Part shown: positions 52,203-61,126 of the stretch, in pieces
Position numbering within the stretch: the first letter of the stretch is position 1
How the letters are laid out: each line of letters begins with the position of its first letter
Source: Enterobacter genomosp. O
GTDB taxonomy: Bacteria; Pseudomonadota; Gammaproteobacteria; Enterobacterales; Enterobacteriaceae
Assembly (NCBI RefSeq): GCF_001022965.1
Contig: NZ_LECZ01000026.1
Location: 1-64,000 of the forward strand
DNA: 64,000 nucleotides
Direction of reading: 5' to 3'
Notes under the pieces: model-generated
The model's database searches: none
What the model was told of the DNA's origin: nothing
What the model saw: only the letters and a program-made list of their open reading frames with translations
Position numbers and translations under genes: made by a program

Positions 52203-52280
52203 CATCAATTAAGAGAAAACTTATCGCCACTGGTGACCGGACGTCAACGGTAGACTGTCAGTACTAAAGCTTAATTGATG
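52203..52280. promoter_or_regulatory. Paired inverted repeats between LysR gene and oxidoreductase
   Basis: CATCAATTAAG (52203-52213) and its exact reverse complement CTTAATTGATG (52270-52280) face each other 56 bp apart. One copy lies 19 bp from the LysR start and the other 14 bp from the oxidoreductase start. They could be binding sites for the LysR protein that cover both promoters. Confidence 0.65.
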
Positions 52281-52294
52281 GCAGAAGAGAAAAA

Positions 52295-53320
52295 ATGACA
52301 GAGACAATGCAGCGCTGGTCCATGAGCGCCCTCGGGCGCGAGAGCCTCAAACTCATTCAGGAACCTGTTCCACAGCCTGGCCCGGGCGAAGTGCGCGTAC
52401 GGGTGAATGCCGTTGCGCTCAACTATCGCGATAAAATGGTGATTGAAGGCACGATGCCGATTCCGCTTTCCTTCCCGTTTACGCCGGCGTCTGACATGGC
52501 GGGCGTGGTGGACAGCATCGGCGAAGGCGTTACGCGTTTCAAACCCGGCGCGCGCGTCATCTCAACCTTCTTCCCTGAGTGGATCGACGGTAAGCCCCAG
52601 GCGGACGCGCGCAATCTGCCCTATAAAACGTCCGGTGGCTACTTCCAGGGTATGCTGGCCGAGTATGTGATTGTGAAGGAAGATGCGCTGGCGGCCTCCC
52701 CGGAGACCCTGAATGACGCAGAGGCCAGCACCTTACCCTGCGCAGGGCTAACCGCATGGTTCGCGCTGGTGGAGCGCGGACATTTACGCGCCGGGCAATC
52801 GGTGCTGGTGCAGGGCACGGGCGGCGTGGCGCTCTTTGCTTTGCAAATCGCAAAAGCGCACGGCGCAGAGGTGTTTGTCACCTCGGGAAGCGATGAAAAA
52901 CTGGCGCAGGCCAAAAAACTGGGGGCTAATCAGGGCATCAATCGTCTGAAGGGCGACTGGGCTGAAAATACGCTGGCGCTCACGCAGGATCGCGGCATCG
53001 ACCATATTATCGAAACCGTGGGTGGGGAGAACCTGAAGCATTCCCTGCGCGCCGTTGCCGTTCATGGACGTATCTCGGTCATTGGCGTGCTGGCCGGAAC
53101 GGACATTTCGCTGTCCGCTGGCGAGCTGTTGCTGAAATCCCCGGTTATTCAGGGGATTGGCGTTGGTCATCGCCGGGCGCTGGAAGATTTCGTCCGTGCC
53201 GTTGACGTCACGGGTCTTAAACCGGTGATTGAGCATCGCTACCGCTTTGATGAACTCGAACAGGCGTTCGAACATCTGGATCGCGGCGCGTTCGGTAAAA
53301 TCGTTCTCACCCGCGAGTGA
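52295..53320 (+). CDS. Zinc-less medium-chain alcohol dehydrogenase / quinone oxidoreductase-like protein
   Basis: A 341-residue MDR-superfamily protein. The N-terminal GroES-like domain holds ALNYRDKMVIEGTMP where zinc enzymes have their Cys-x-His ligand, and the four structural-zinc cysteines are missing, so it should not use zinc. The Rossmann fold has VQGTGGVALFALQIAKAHGAEVFVT from residue 172. It likely reduces or oxidises a carbonyl or quinone compound with NAD(P)H; the substrate is unknown. It is divergent from the LysR gene, its likely regulator. Base composition resembles the neighbours. Confidence 0.88.
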   Translation: MTETMQRWSMSALGRESLKLIQEPVPQPGPGEVRVRVNAVALNYRDKMVIEGTMPIPLSFPFTPASDMAGVVDSIGEGVTRFKPGARVISTFFPEWIDGKPQADARNLPYKTSGGYFQGMLAEYVIVKEDALAASPETLNDAEASTLPCAGLTAWFALVERGHLRAGQSVLVQGTGGVALFALQIAKAHGAEVFVTSGSDEKLAQAKKLGANQGINRLKGDWAENTLALTQDRGIDHIIETVGGENLKHSLRAVAVHGRISVIGVLAGTDISLSAGELLLKSPVIQGIGVGHRRALEDFVRAVDVTGLKPVIEHRYRFDELEQAFEHLDRGAFGKIVLTRE

Positions 53321-53434
53321 GTCGTCGTTCCCCGGGATGCGCGTAAAAGGGGTATTTTGTTGCGCAAGGTAGCTCTATTTTTGTGGGCTTAATCGCGTTA
53401 GCATGAGGCAGCACTCATTTATCCCGGGGAACTC

Positions 53435-54247
53435 ATGGCTATCAAACTCATTGCAATCGATATGGACGGCACGCTGCTGCTGCCAGACCACACTATCTCT
53501 CCAGCCGTTAAAAACGCGATCGCCGCGGCGCGCGCAAAGGGCGTGAATGTGGTTCTGACCACGGGGCGTCCGTATGCCGGCGTGCACAGCTACCTGAAAG
53601 AGCTGCACATGAATCAGCCTGGCGACTACTGCATCACCTATAACGGCGCGCTGGTGCAGAAAGCCGCGGACGGCAGTACCGTTGCGCAAACCGCGCTGAG
53701 CTACGACGACTACCTGTTCCTGGAAAAACTGTCCCGCGAAGTGGGTTCACACTTCCACGCGCTCGATCGCAATACGCTCTACACCGCCAACCGTGATATC
53801 AGCTACTACACGGTACATGAATCCTATGTGGCAACCATTCCGCTGGTGTTCTGCGAAGCCGAGAAGATGGATCCGGCAACGCAGTTCCTGAAAGTGATGA
53901 TGATCGACGAACCCGAGATCCTGGATAAAGCGATTGCGCGCATTCCGGCCGAGGTAAAAGAGAAGTACACCGTGCTGAAAAGCGCGCCGTACTTCCTCGA
54001 AATCCTCGATAAACGCGTTAATAAAGGCACGGGCGTAAAATCGCTGGCCGATGCTTTAGGCATTAAGCCTGAAGAGATCATGGCGCTGGGTGACCAGGAA
54101 AACGACATCGCGATGATTGAGTTCGCGGGCATGGGCGTGGCGATGGATAACGCCATTCCGTCGGTGAAAGAAGTGGCTAATTTTGTGACCAAATCTAACC
54201 TGGAAGACGGCGTTGCCTACGCGATTGAGAAGTTTGTCCTGCAATAA
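53435..54247 (+). CDS. yidA: HAD-family sugar phosphatase YidA
   Basis: A 270-residue Cof-type (subclass IIB) HAD phosphatase. Motif I is IAIDMDGTLLL (Asp9 and Asp11), motif II TTGRPYAG, motif III Lys in NKGTGVKSLA, motif IV GDQENDIAMI. E. coli YidA hydrolyses several sugar phosphates. Same length. In E. coli yidB lies between gyrB and yidA; here the LysR/oxidoreductase pair takes that place. Confidence 0.95.
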   Translation: MAIKLIAIDMDGTLLLPDHTISPAVKNAIAAARAKGVNVVLTTGRPYAGVHSYLKELHMNQPGDYCITYNGALVQKAADGSTVAQTALSYDDYLFLEKLSREVGSHFHALDRNTLYTANRDISYYTVHESYVATIPLVFCEAEKMDPATQFLKVMMIDEPEILDKAIARIPAEVKEKYTVLKSAPYFLEILDKRVNKGTGVKSLADALGIKPEEIMALGDQENDIAMIEFAGMGVAMDNAIPSVKEVANFVTKSNLEDGVAYAIEKFVLQ

Positions 54248-54265
54248 TCGTTTTTTCATTTCATC

Positions 54266-54294
54266 AGCCTCGGTTATTAACCGGGGCTTTTTTT
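54266..54294 (+). terminator. Rho-independent terminator after yidA
   Basis: AGCCTCGGTT and AACCGGGGCT pair around a three-base loop (one mismatch or wobble) and are followed by eight T residues, about 20 bp past the yidA stop. Confidence 0.9.
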
Positions 54295-54333
54295 TACGCT
54301 GAATTTATTGAATTGTTCTTTTTGTGATCTATA

Positions 54334-54365
54334 TTGTAGTACAACATTATTTGATTGTACTACAT
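54334..54365. promoter_or_regulatory. Two DgoR operators before dgoR
   Basis: TTGTAGTACAA (54334-54344) and TTGTACTACAT (54355-54365) each fit the E. coli DgoR motif TTGTA(G/C)TACA(A/T). Their centres are 21 bp apart, two helical turns, so two dimers would sit on one face. They lie 109-140 bp before the dgoR start. A TGTGA just upstream (54323-54327) may be half of a CRP site. Confidence 0.85.
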
Positions 54366-54473
54366 TGTCACCACAGCAAAGACGAACTCCCTCACGTTTG
54401 TACTGCAAAAGTGAGGTGAAATTCAGCGGTCGCGGTAAAGTAGTGATGGACATACAGAGCACAAGGACTCTCC

Positions 54474-55163
54474 ATGACTCTCAATAAAACCGATCGCATC
54501 GTCATCACGCTGGGCACCCAGATTGTGGGCGGGAAATACGTTCCCGGTTCGCCGCTACCGGCAGAGGCTGAACTGTGTGAGGAGTTTGAAACCTCGCGCA
54601 ACATCATCCGGGAAGTCTTCCGCTCGCTAATGGCGAAGCGGCTGATTGAAATGAAACGGTACCGCGGCGCGTTTGTCGCCCCGCGCAACCAGTGGAACTA
54701 CCTCGATACCGACGTGCTGCAGTGGGTGCTGGAAAACGACTATGACCCGCGGCTTATCGGCGCGATGAGCGAGGTGCGAAACCTGGTTGAACCGGCCATC
54801 GCCCGCTGGGCGGCGGAACGCGCAACCTCCGGCGACCTGGCGCAGATTGAGTCGGCTTTAAACGACATGATCGCGAATAACCAGAACCGGGAGGCGTTCA
54901 ACGAGGCGGACATTCGCTACCACGAAGCGGTGCTGCAGTCGGTGCATAACCCGGTGCTACAGCAGCTTAGCGTGGCGATTAGCTCGCTACAGCGGGCGGT
55001 ATTTGAACGTACCTGGATGGGCGATGAGGCCAACATGCCGAAAACGCTCCAGGAACATAAAGCGCTGTTCGATGCGATACGGCATCAGGATGGCGATGCG
55101 GCAGAGCAGGCGGCACTTACCATGATTGCCAGCTCGACACGAAGGCTGAAGGAAATCACATGA
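54474..55163 (+). CDS. dgoR: D-galactonate operon repressor DgoR
   Basis: A 229-residue FadR-family GntR repressor. Winged helix at about residues 8-68 (GSPLPAEAELCEEFETSRNIIREVFRSL), then the FCD domain with its metal-ligand histidines (RYHEAVLQSVHNP, EHKALFDAI). D-galactonate is the inducer in E. coli. It starts the dgoRKAD operon and overlaps dgoK as ATGA. Confidence 0.96.
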   Translation: MTLNKTDRIVITLGTQIVGGKYVPGSPLPAEAELCEEFETSRNIIREVFRSLMAKRLIEMKRYRGAFVAPRNQWNYLDTDVLQWVLENDYDPRLIGAMSEVRNLVEPAIARWAAERATSGDLAQIESALNDMIANNQNREAFNEADIRYHEAVLQSVHNPVLQQLSVAISSLQRAVFERTWMGDEANMPKTLQEHKALFDAIRHQDGDAAEQAALTMIASSTRRLKEIT

Positions 55164-56038
55164 CATCTCGCTACATCGCAATTGACTGGGGATCGACCAA
55201 TCTGCGCGCCTGGCTTTATCAGGGCGAGCAGTGCCTGGAGAGCAGGCAATCGGAAGCAGGCGTTACGCGCCTGAACGGTAAATCTCCCGAGGCGGTGTTA
55301 GCTGAGATAACCCAAAACTGGCGCGATAGCGCCACGCCGGTAGTGATGGCGGGCATGGTCGGCAGCAACGTAGGCTGGAAAGTTGCGCCTTATCTGCCGG
55401 TTCCCGCCCATTTCTCCACTATTGGCGAGCAGTTAACGTCCGTTGGCGACAATATCTGGATTATTCCCGGTTTGTGCGTCTCTCGTGACGATAACCACAA
55501 CGTGATGCGCGGCGAAGAGACGCAGCTCCTTGGCGCGCGCGCGCTTTCTCCTTCTTCTGCCTACGTTATGCCCGGCACGCACTGCAAGTGGGTCCAGGCT
55601 AACGCTGAGCAAATCCACGATTTTCGCACCGTGATGACCGGCGAATTACACCATTTGCTGCTCAATCACTCGCTGGTGGGCGCGGGGTTGCCCGAGCAGA
55701 AAACGTCCCCTGAGGCCTTTACCGCCGGTCTTGAGCGTGGCCTCGCCTCGCCTGATGTTCTGCCGTCTCTTTTTGAGATTCGCGCCTCGCACGTGCTGGG
55801 AAGCCTCCCGCGCGAGCAGGTTAGCGAGTTTCTTTCTGGCCTGCTGATTGGCGCAGAGGTCGCCAGCATGCGTGATTTTGTCGCGCAGGGGCAGGCTATC
55901 ACGATTGTCGCAGGCGCATCGCTGACCTCGCGCTACGAACAGGCGTTCCGAGCCAGTGGGCGTGATGTTTCAACGGTATCCGGCGACACGGCATTTCAGG
56001 CAGGAATAAGGAGCATCGCTCATGCAGTGGCAAACTGA
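55160..56038 (+). CDS. dgoK: 2-dehydro-3-deoxygalactonokinase
   Basis: A 292-residue kinase that phosphorylates 2-keto-3-deoxygalactonate at C6. The N-terminal phosphate-1 motif of the ASKHA fold is IAIDWGSTNLRAWLY, and the C-terminal VAGASLTSRYEQAF resembles the adenosine loop. It overlaps dgoR by 4 bp and dgoA by 17 bp, so the operon is tightly coupled. Confidence 0.95.
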   Translation: MTSRYIAIDWGSTNLRAWLYQGEQCLESRQSEAGVTRLNGKSPEAVLAEITQNWRDSATPVVMAGMVGSNVGWKVAPYLPVPAHFSTIGEQLTSVGDNIWIIPGLCVSRDDNHNVMRGEETQLLGARALSPSSAYVMPGTHCKWVQANAEQIHDFRTVMTGELHHLLLNHSLVGAGLPEQKTSPEAFTAGLERGLASPDVLPSLFEIRASHVLGSLPREQVSEFLSGLLIGAEVASMRDFVAQGQAITIVAGASLTSRYEQAFRASGRDVSTVSGDTAFQAGIRSIAHAVAN

Positions 56039-56639
56039 TCTTCCCCTTATCGCTATCTTGCGCGGCATTACGCCCGGCGAAGCGCTGGAGCACGTTGGCG
56101 CGGTTATCGACGCCGGGTTCGACGCGGTAGAAATCCCGCTCAACTCCCCGGAATGGGAAAAAAGCATTCCGGCCGTGGTGGAGGCCTTCGGTGAGAAGGC
56201 GCTGATTGGCGCGGGAACCGTGTTACAGCCGGAGCAGGTGGATGAACTGGCGAAGATGGGCTGCAAGCTTATCGTCACGCCCAACATTCAGCCTGAGGTG
56301 ATCCGCCGCGCGGTGGGTTACGGCATGACCGTCTGCCCGGGATGCGCCACCGCCACGGAAGCCTTTACTGCCCTCGATGCGGGCGCGCAGTCGCTCAAAA
56401 TTTTCCCGTCGTCGGCCTTTGGCCCGGACTACATCAAAGCGCTGAAAGCGGTCTTACCCGCCAGCGTGCCGGTCTTTGCCGTGGGCGGCGTAACGCCAGA
56501 AAACCTGGGCCAGTGGATGAGCGCTGGCTGCGTGGGCGCGGGGCTGGGCAGCGATCTCTATCGCGCCGGACAGCCCGTGGAACGTACCGCACAGCAGGCG
56601 AGAGCATTTGTGAAAGCGTATCGAGAGGCAGTGAAATGA
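56022..56639 (+). CDS. dgoA: 2-dehydro-3-deoxy-6-phosphogalactonate aldolase
   Basis: A 205-residue class I aldolase (KDPG family) that splits KDPGal into pyruvate and glyceraldehyde 3-phosphate. The Schiff-base lysine is Lys126 in [12 protein letters not shown], and the proton-transfer glutamate lies in [10 protein letters not shown]. It overlaps dgoK by 17 bp and dgoD as ATGA. Confidence 0.96.
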   Translation: MQWQTDLPLIAILRGITPGEALEHVGAVIDAGFDAVEIPLNSPEWEKSIPAVVEAFGEKALIGAGTVLQPEQVDELAKMGCKLIVTPNIQPEVIRRAVGYGMTVCPGCATATEAFTALDAGAQSLKIFPSSAFGPDYIKALKAVLPASVPVFAVGGVTPENLGQWMSAGCVGAGLGSDLYRAGQPVERTAQQARAFVKAYREAVK

Positions 56640-57784
56640 GAATAACCAAACTTACCACGTACCGTTTACCCCCGCGCTGGATGTTCCTGAAAATCGAAAC
56701 CGATGAAGGGGTTGTGGGCTGGGGCGAACCGGTGATTGAAGGGCGTGCGCGCACCGTTGAAGCCGCGGTGCATGAGCTGGGCGAGTACCTGATTGGTCAG
56801 GATCCGGCGCGCATTAACGACCTTTGGCAGGTGATGTACCGCGCGGGTTTCTACCGCGGGGGCCCGATCCTGATGAGCGCCATCGCAGGCATCGACCAGG
56901 CGCTGTGGGATATCAAAGGCAAAGTGCTGAACGCGCCGGTCTGGCAGCTAATGGGCGGCCTGGTGCGCGACAAAATCAAAGCCTACAGCTGGGTGGGCGG
57001 CGACCGTCCTGCGGAGGTGATCGACGGCATCACGCAGCTGCGCAACATCGGCTTTGACACCTTCAAGCTCAACGGCTGCGAAGAGATGGGCGTTATCGAC
57101 AACTCGCGTGCGGTCGATCGTGCCGTGAATACCGTGGCGCAAATCCGTGAAGCCTTCGGCAACGAGATTGAGTTTGGTCTGGATTTCCACGGCCGCGTCA
57201 GCGCGCCGATGGCCAAAGTGCTGATTAAAGAGCTGGAGCCGTATCGTCCGCTGTTTATCGAAGAGCCGGTGCTGGCCGAGCAGGCCGAGTACTATCCGAA
57301 GCTGGCAGAACAGACCCACATTCCTATCGCGGCGGGTGAACGTATGTTCTCGCGCTTCGAGTTCAAGCGCGTGCTGGAAGCGGGCGGTATTGCGATTCTG
57401 CAGCCGGATCTCTCCCACGCGGGCGGCATCACCGAATGCTACAAAATTGCCGGGATGGCCGAAGCTTACGATGTGGCGCTGGCACCGCACTGTCCGCTCG
57501 GACCGATCGCGTTGGCTGCCTGTCTGCACGTCGACTTTGTTTCCCGCAACGCCGTGTTCCAGGAGCAAAGCATGGGCATTCACTATAACAAGGGCGCGGA
57601 ACTGCTCGATTTTGTGAAAAACAAAGAAGACTTCAGCATGGAAGGCGGTTTCTTTAAACCGTTAACGAAGCCGGGCCTGGGCGTAGAAATTGACGAAGCC
57701 AAAGTCATTGAGCTCAGTAAAAACGCGCCGGACTGGCGTAACCCGCTGTGGCGTCATGAGGACGGCAGCGTAGCGGAATGGTAA
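56636..57784 (+). CDS. dgoD: D-galactonate dehydratase
   Basis: A 382-residue enolase-superfamily enzyme that dehydrates D-galactonate to 2-keto-3-deoxygalactonate. Metal ligands are Asp183 (GLDFHGR), and the glutamates in FIEEPVL and AAGERMFSR; catalytic histidines lie in DFH (185) and APHCPLGP. The true start is the ATG at 56636, which overlaps the dgoA stop; the long frame back to 56342 lies out of frame within dgoA and is rejected. A hairpin-rich gap separates it from dgoT. Confidence 0.97.
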   Translation: MRITKLTTYRLPPRWMFLKIETDEGVVGWGEPVIEGRARTVEAAVHELGEYLIGQDPARINDLWQVMYRAGFYRGGPILMSAIAGIDQALWDIKGKVLNAPVWQLMGGLVRDKIKAYSWVGGDRPAEVIDGITQLRNIGFDTFKLNGCEEMGVIDNSRAVDRAVNTVAQIREAFGNEIEFGLDFHGRVSAPMAKVLIKELEPYRPLFIEEPVLAEQAEYYPKLAEQTHIPIAAGERMFSRFEFKRVLEAGGIAILQPDLSHAGGITECYKIAGMAEAYDVALAPHCPLGPIALAACLHVDFVSRNAVFQEQSMGIHYNKGAELLDFVKNKEDFSMEGGFFKPLTKPGLGVEIDEAKVIELSKNAPDWRNPLWRHEDGSVAEW

Positions 57785-57815
57785 ATGCGCGTCATACTTC
57801 GCGCTGGTGATGCGT

Positions 57816-57881
57816 TGGCTGCGTTTTCTTACCCCGGTCACATACTTTTGTATGCTCCCGGGGATGCGAAAACTTGCCGCC
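57816..57881. repeat. Imperfect long hairpin between dgoD and dgoT
   Basis: The inner stem (57832-57863) pairs CCCCGG with CCGGGG and CATAC with GTATG around a TTTT loop, with a 3x3 internal loop. An outer pairing GTTTTC (57823-57828) with GAAAAC (57867-57872) extends it. It resembles a dispersed extragenic element more than a terminator, since no U tract follows. Confidence 0.6.
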
Positions 57882-58009
57882 TTCCCCCAGCACGAATTAT
57901 TTAGCGCATTCCGTTTACGTTTTTAATTAAAAAAACCAAATACACCCTCTGTAAATTACAGGGCATGGTGAGCGGCTTCGCTATGCCCAAAATCTGGAGA
58001 CAGATTGCG

Positions 58010-59302
58010 ATGGATATTCCAGTTACTGCTGCAAAAACCGGGCGTCGCCGCTACCTGACGCTAATCATGATCTTTATTACCGTGGTCATTTGCTATGTCG
58101 ACCGCGCCAACCTTGCCGTGGCATCGGCCCATATTCAGGAAGAGTTTGGCATCACCAAAGCGGAAATGGGTTACGTCTTCTCGGCGTTTGCCTGGCTTTA
58201 TACGCTCTGTCAGATCCCCGGCGGCTGGTTCCTTGACCGCGTGGGGTCACGTCTGACTTACTTCATCGCCATTTTCGGCTGGTCCGTGGCGACCCTGTTC
58301 CAGGGCTTTGCGACCGGGCTGATGTCGCTGATTGGCCTACGCGCCATCACCGGTATTTTTGAAGCGCCGGCATTCCCCACCAACAACCGTATGGTGACCA
58401 GCTGGTTCCCGGAACACGAGCGTGCGTCTGCCGTCGGCTTTTACACCTCCGGGCAGTTCGTTGGCCTGGCGTTCCTGACGCCGCTGCTGATCTGGATCCA
58501 GGAGCTGCTGAGCTGGCACTGGGTGTTCATCGTCACCGGCGGGATTGGCATTATCTGGTCGCTGATCTGGTTCAAGGTTTACCAGCCGCCGCGTCTGACC
58601 AAAAGCATCACCAAAGCCGAGCTGGACTACATCCGCGACGGCGGTGGCCTGGTGGATGGCGATGCGCCGGTGAAAAAAGAGGCGCGTCAGCCGCTGAGCA
58701 AAGCGGACTGGAAGCTGGTCTTCCACCGTAAGCTGGTGGGCGTGTATCTGGGCCAGTTTGCGGTCACCTCGACGCTGTGGTTCTTCCTGACCTGGTTCCC
58801 GAACTACCTGACGCAGGAAAAGGGGATCACCGCGCTGAAGGCGGGCTTTATGACCACCGTACCGTTCCTGGCGGCCTTCTTCGGGGTACTGCTCTCCGGC
58901 TGGCTGGCCGATAAGCTGGTGAAAAAAGGCTACTCGCTGGGCGTGGCGCGTAAAACGCCGATTATCTGCGGGCTGCTGATTTCGACCTGCATTATGGGCG
59001 CCAACTACACTAACGATCCGGTGTGGATTATGACCCTGATGGCGGTGGCGTTCTTCGGGAATGGTTTCGCCTCGATCACCTGGTCGCTGGTGTCGTCTCT
59101 GGCACCGATGCGGCTGATTGGCCTGACCGGCGGCGTGTTCAACTTTGTCGGCGGGCTGGGCGGCATCACCGTGCCGCTGGTTATCGGCTACCTGGCGCAG
59201 GACTATGGCTTTGGTCCGGCGCTGGTCTATATCTCGGCGGTTGCGCTGATCGGTGCGCTCTCCTACATTCTGCTGGTGGGCGACGTTAAACGAGTAGGCT
59301 AA
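58010..59302 (+). CDS. dgoT: D-galactonate transporter DgoT (MFS, ACS family)
   Basis: A 430-residue 12-helix symporter for D-galactonate and protons. ACS-family features include [16 protein letters not shown] in helix 1, the loop [12 protein letters not shown], and [19 protein letters not shown] in helix 4. Start at 58010 gives the E. coli length, ten bases after GGAG; the extension to 57965 would cross a leader hairpin (57961-57988) and is rejected. A 13-bp palindrome CTGTAA-A-TTACAG lies at 57949-57961. Confidence 0.96.
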   Translation: MDIPVTAAKTGRRRYLTLIMIFITVVICYVDRANLAVASAHIQEEFGITKAEMGYVFSAFAWLYTLCQIPGGWFLDRVGSRLTYFIAIFGWSVATLFQGFATGLMSLIGLRAITGIFEAPAFPTNNRMVTSWFPEHERASAVGFYTSGQFVGLAFLTPLLIWIQELLSWHWVFIVTGGIGIIWSLIWFKVYQPPRLTKSITKAELDYIRDGGGLVDGDAPVKKEARQPLSKADWKLVFHRKLVGVYLGQFAVTSTLWFFLTWFPNYLTQEKGITALKAGFMTTVPFLAAFFGVLLSGWLADKLVKKGYSLGVARKTPIICGLLISTCIMGANYTNDPVWIMTLMAVAFFGNGFASITWSLVSSLAPMRLIGLTGGVFNFVGGLGGITVPLVIGYLAQDYGFGPALVYISAVALIGALSYILLVGDVKRVG

Positions 59303-59318
59303 ATCCCGCTGATGTTTT

Positions 59319-59347
59319 ACCCTGATGCGAAAACCGCGCATCAGGGT
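59319..59347 (+). promoter_or_regulatory. Perfect hairpin covering the yidR ribosome binding site
   Basis: Arms ACCCTGATGCG (59319-59329) and CGCATCAGGGT (59337-59347) form an 11-bp perfect stem with a seven-base loop. The AGGG at 59343-59346, the only Shine-Dalgarno candidate for yidR (ATG at 59354), is paired in the stem. It lies 16 bp past the dgoT stop and has no U tract. Confidence 0.75.
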
Positions 59348-59353
59348 ATCCTC

Positions 59354-60583
59354 ATGAAACAAATCACCTTCGCTTCCCGTAACCACCAGCTCACCAATAT
59401 CAATACCTGGACGCCGGACGGCCAGTGGCTGGTCTACGACGTGCGCCCGTCAGGCGCGTCTTTTACCGGTGAAACCATTGAGCGGGTTAACGTTCATTCG
59501 GGCGAGGTAGAGGTGGTTTATCGCGCCACTGACGGCGCGCACGTCGGCGTGGTGACCGTTCATCCTGCCCAGGAGAAATACGTCTTTATCCATGGCCCGA
59601 AAAACCCGGATGCAGACTGGCACTATGATTTTCATCATCGCCAGGGGGTGGTTGCGCATCACGGCCAGGTGAGCAATCTGGATGCGATGGATATCACCGC
59701 GCCTTACACCGCAGGCGCGCTGCGCGGCGGCAGCCACGTCCACGTCTACAGCCCGAACGGGCAGTTCGTCAGCTTTACCTATAACGACCATGTCCTGCAC
59801 GCGCGCGACCCTAAGCTTGATTTACGCAACGTCGGCGTGGCTGCGCCTTACGGCCCGGTGAACCCGCAGGGGAACCATCCCCGTGAGTATCCTGGCTCGT
59901 TCTGGAGCGTGCTGGTCAGCCGCACGACGCCTAACCCACAGCCGGGCAGCGATGAAATCAACCGTGCCTATGAAGAGGGCTGGGTGGGCAACGACAGGCT
60001 GGCGTTTATCGGCGATACCCTTTCTGCGCAGGGCGAAAAAGTGCCTGAACTGTTTATCGTCGACCTACCGGAAGACGAGCAGGGCTGGAAGCGTGCGGGC
60101 GATGCGCCGCTGCAGGGCACGGCAGAAACTCTGCCTGCGCCGCCCGCGGGGGTGATGCAGCGCCGGTTAACCTTTACTCACCAGAACCGCTATCCGGGTC
60201 TGATGAACGTGCCGCGCCACTGGGTTCGCAGCAACCCGCAGGGGACACAGATCGCGTTTCTGATGCGTGATGATAACGGCATTGTGCAGCTGTGGCTGAT
60301 CTCTCCTGAGGGCGGTGAGCCACACCCGTTAACCCATACTGAGAGCGGCATCCAGTCTGCATTTAACTGGCATCCTTCCGGCAACGCTTTGGGGTTTGTG
60401 CTCGAAAATCGGATCGCCAGCTGCGACGCGCGGACCGGAGAGGTGACGTTTTTGACGTCAAGTCACGGCAATCCGCCGTCTGCAGATGCGGTAGTGTTTT
60501 CCCCGGACGGGCGCTTTATTGCGTGGATGGAGGAGACAGGCGGTTTCCGTCAGCTGTGGTTAACGGAAACCGCGCAGAACTAG
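59354..60583 (+). CDS. yidR: Predicted beta-propeller protein YidR (DUF3748)
   Basis: A 409-residue protein resembling E. coli YidR. The sequence has repeated blade-like segments of the TolB/WD40-like type (NTWTPDGQWLVYDVRP, HVYSPNGQFVSFTY, NWHPSGNALGFVLE, VVFSPDGRFIAWMEE), pointing to a six- or seven-bladed propeller. No signal peptide is seen, so it is likely cytoplasmic. Function unknown; the position behind dgoT suggests a link to galactonate use, unproven. Start at 59354 is preferred over 59312 because the latter would translate the hairpin. Confidence 0.85.
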   Translation: MKQITFASRNHQLTNINTWTPDGQWLVYDVRPSGASFTGETIERVNVHSGEVEVVYRATDGAHVGVVTVHPAQEKYVFIHGPKNPDADWHYDFHHRQGVVAHHGQVSNLDAMDITAPYTAGALRGGSHVHVYSPNGQFVSFTYNDHVLHARDPKLDLRNVGVAAPYGPVNPQGNHPREYPGSFWSVLVSRTTPNPQPGSDEINRAYEEGWVGNDRLAFIGDTLSAQGEKVPELFIVDLPEDEQGWKRAGDAPLQGTAETLPAPPAGVMQRRLTFTHQNRYPGLMNVPRHWVRSNPQGTQIAFLMRDDNGIVQLWLISPEGGEPHPLTHTESGIQSAFNWHPSGNALGFVLENRIASCDARTGEVTFLTSSHGNPPSADAVVFSPDGRFIAWMEETGGFRQLWLTETAQN

Positions 60584-60912
60584 CGTGGAGGCATTTCAGC
60601 GGGCGGGATGACGGCGTTTGTCGCCAGATTCTCTTGCTCGCTTTTTTCTACCCGTGAGCGCACGGAGTTGTCCTTACGAAATATATCCCACGGCAGCAGA
60701 AGCGTATCCGCCACAGCCGTAAACGGCATATCCAGGATAACCAGGGATTTGGTGCCCCAGTTTGTATCGTCATCGGAGATCATTTCCGCGCTGGCACGGG
60801 TCCCCGGATATGTTCCTTCTTTACCGCCGGTGTGAGACATCACGCTCGAACACCCGCAAAGTAAAACTACCCCGCTGAACGTCGTCAGCTTTATCAGAAC
60901 ATTTTTCATCAT
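60580..60912 (-). CDS. yidQ: Lipoprotein YidQ (DUF1375)
   Basis: A 110-residue predicted lipoprotein. The signal peptide ends in the lipobox VLLCGC, so the mature protein begins at the cysteine followed by SSVMSHTGGKEGTYPGTRAS. DUF1375 core NWGTKSLVILDMPFTAVADTLLLPWD is intact. Function unknown. ATG, ATG or GTG starts lie together at 60909-60915; I took 60912. Its end overlaps yidR by 4 bp tail to tail. Confidence 0.87.
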   Translation of the reverse strand: MMKNVLIKLTTFSGVVLLCGCSSVMSHTGGKEGTYPGTRASAEMISDDDTNWGTKSLVILDMPFTAVADTLLLPWDIFRKDNSVRSRVEKSEQENLATNAVIPPAEMPPR

Positions 60913-61091
60913 CACTCAGTCATCGTTAATGGCACTGCATAGACCTGCAACTCAGGGTTATAGCGAGCCTTATCCAAAATGGATAGCCCGACAACCCCGC
61001 ACTGTGGCAGCCATCGCAATTTAACCCTTTGTGCTGTTGTCCCAGTCTATGCGAGATGTACAAAAGTGCAAAAAAAAGTGCAGCCCTGGCG

Positions 61092-61119
61092 CTTGAAAAG
61101 CCCGGTTGCAGACCCATTT
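61092..61119 (+). promoter_or_regulatory. Heat-shock (sigma-32) promoter of ibpAB
   Basis: CTTGAAA (61092-61098), a 13-bp spacer, and ACCCATTT (61112-61119) match the sigma-32 consensus CTTGAAA-N11-16-CCCCATNT at 14 of 14 fixed bases save one. The predicted leader to ibpA is about 100 nt, close to that of E. coli. Confidence 0.9.
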
Positions 61120-61126
61120 TAAGAAT

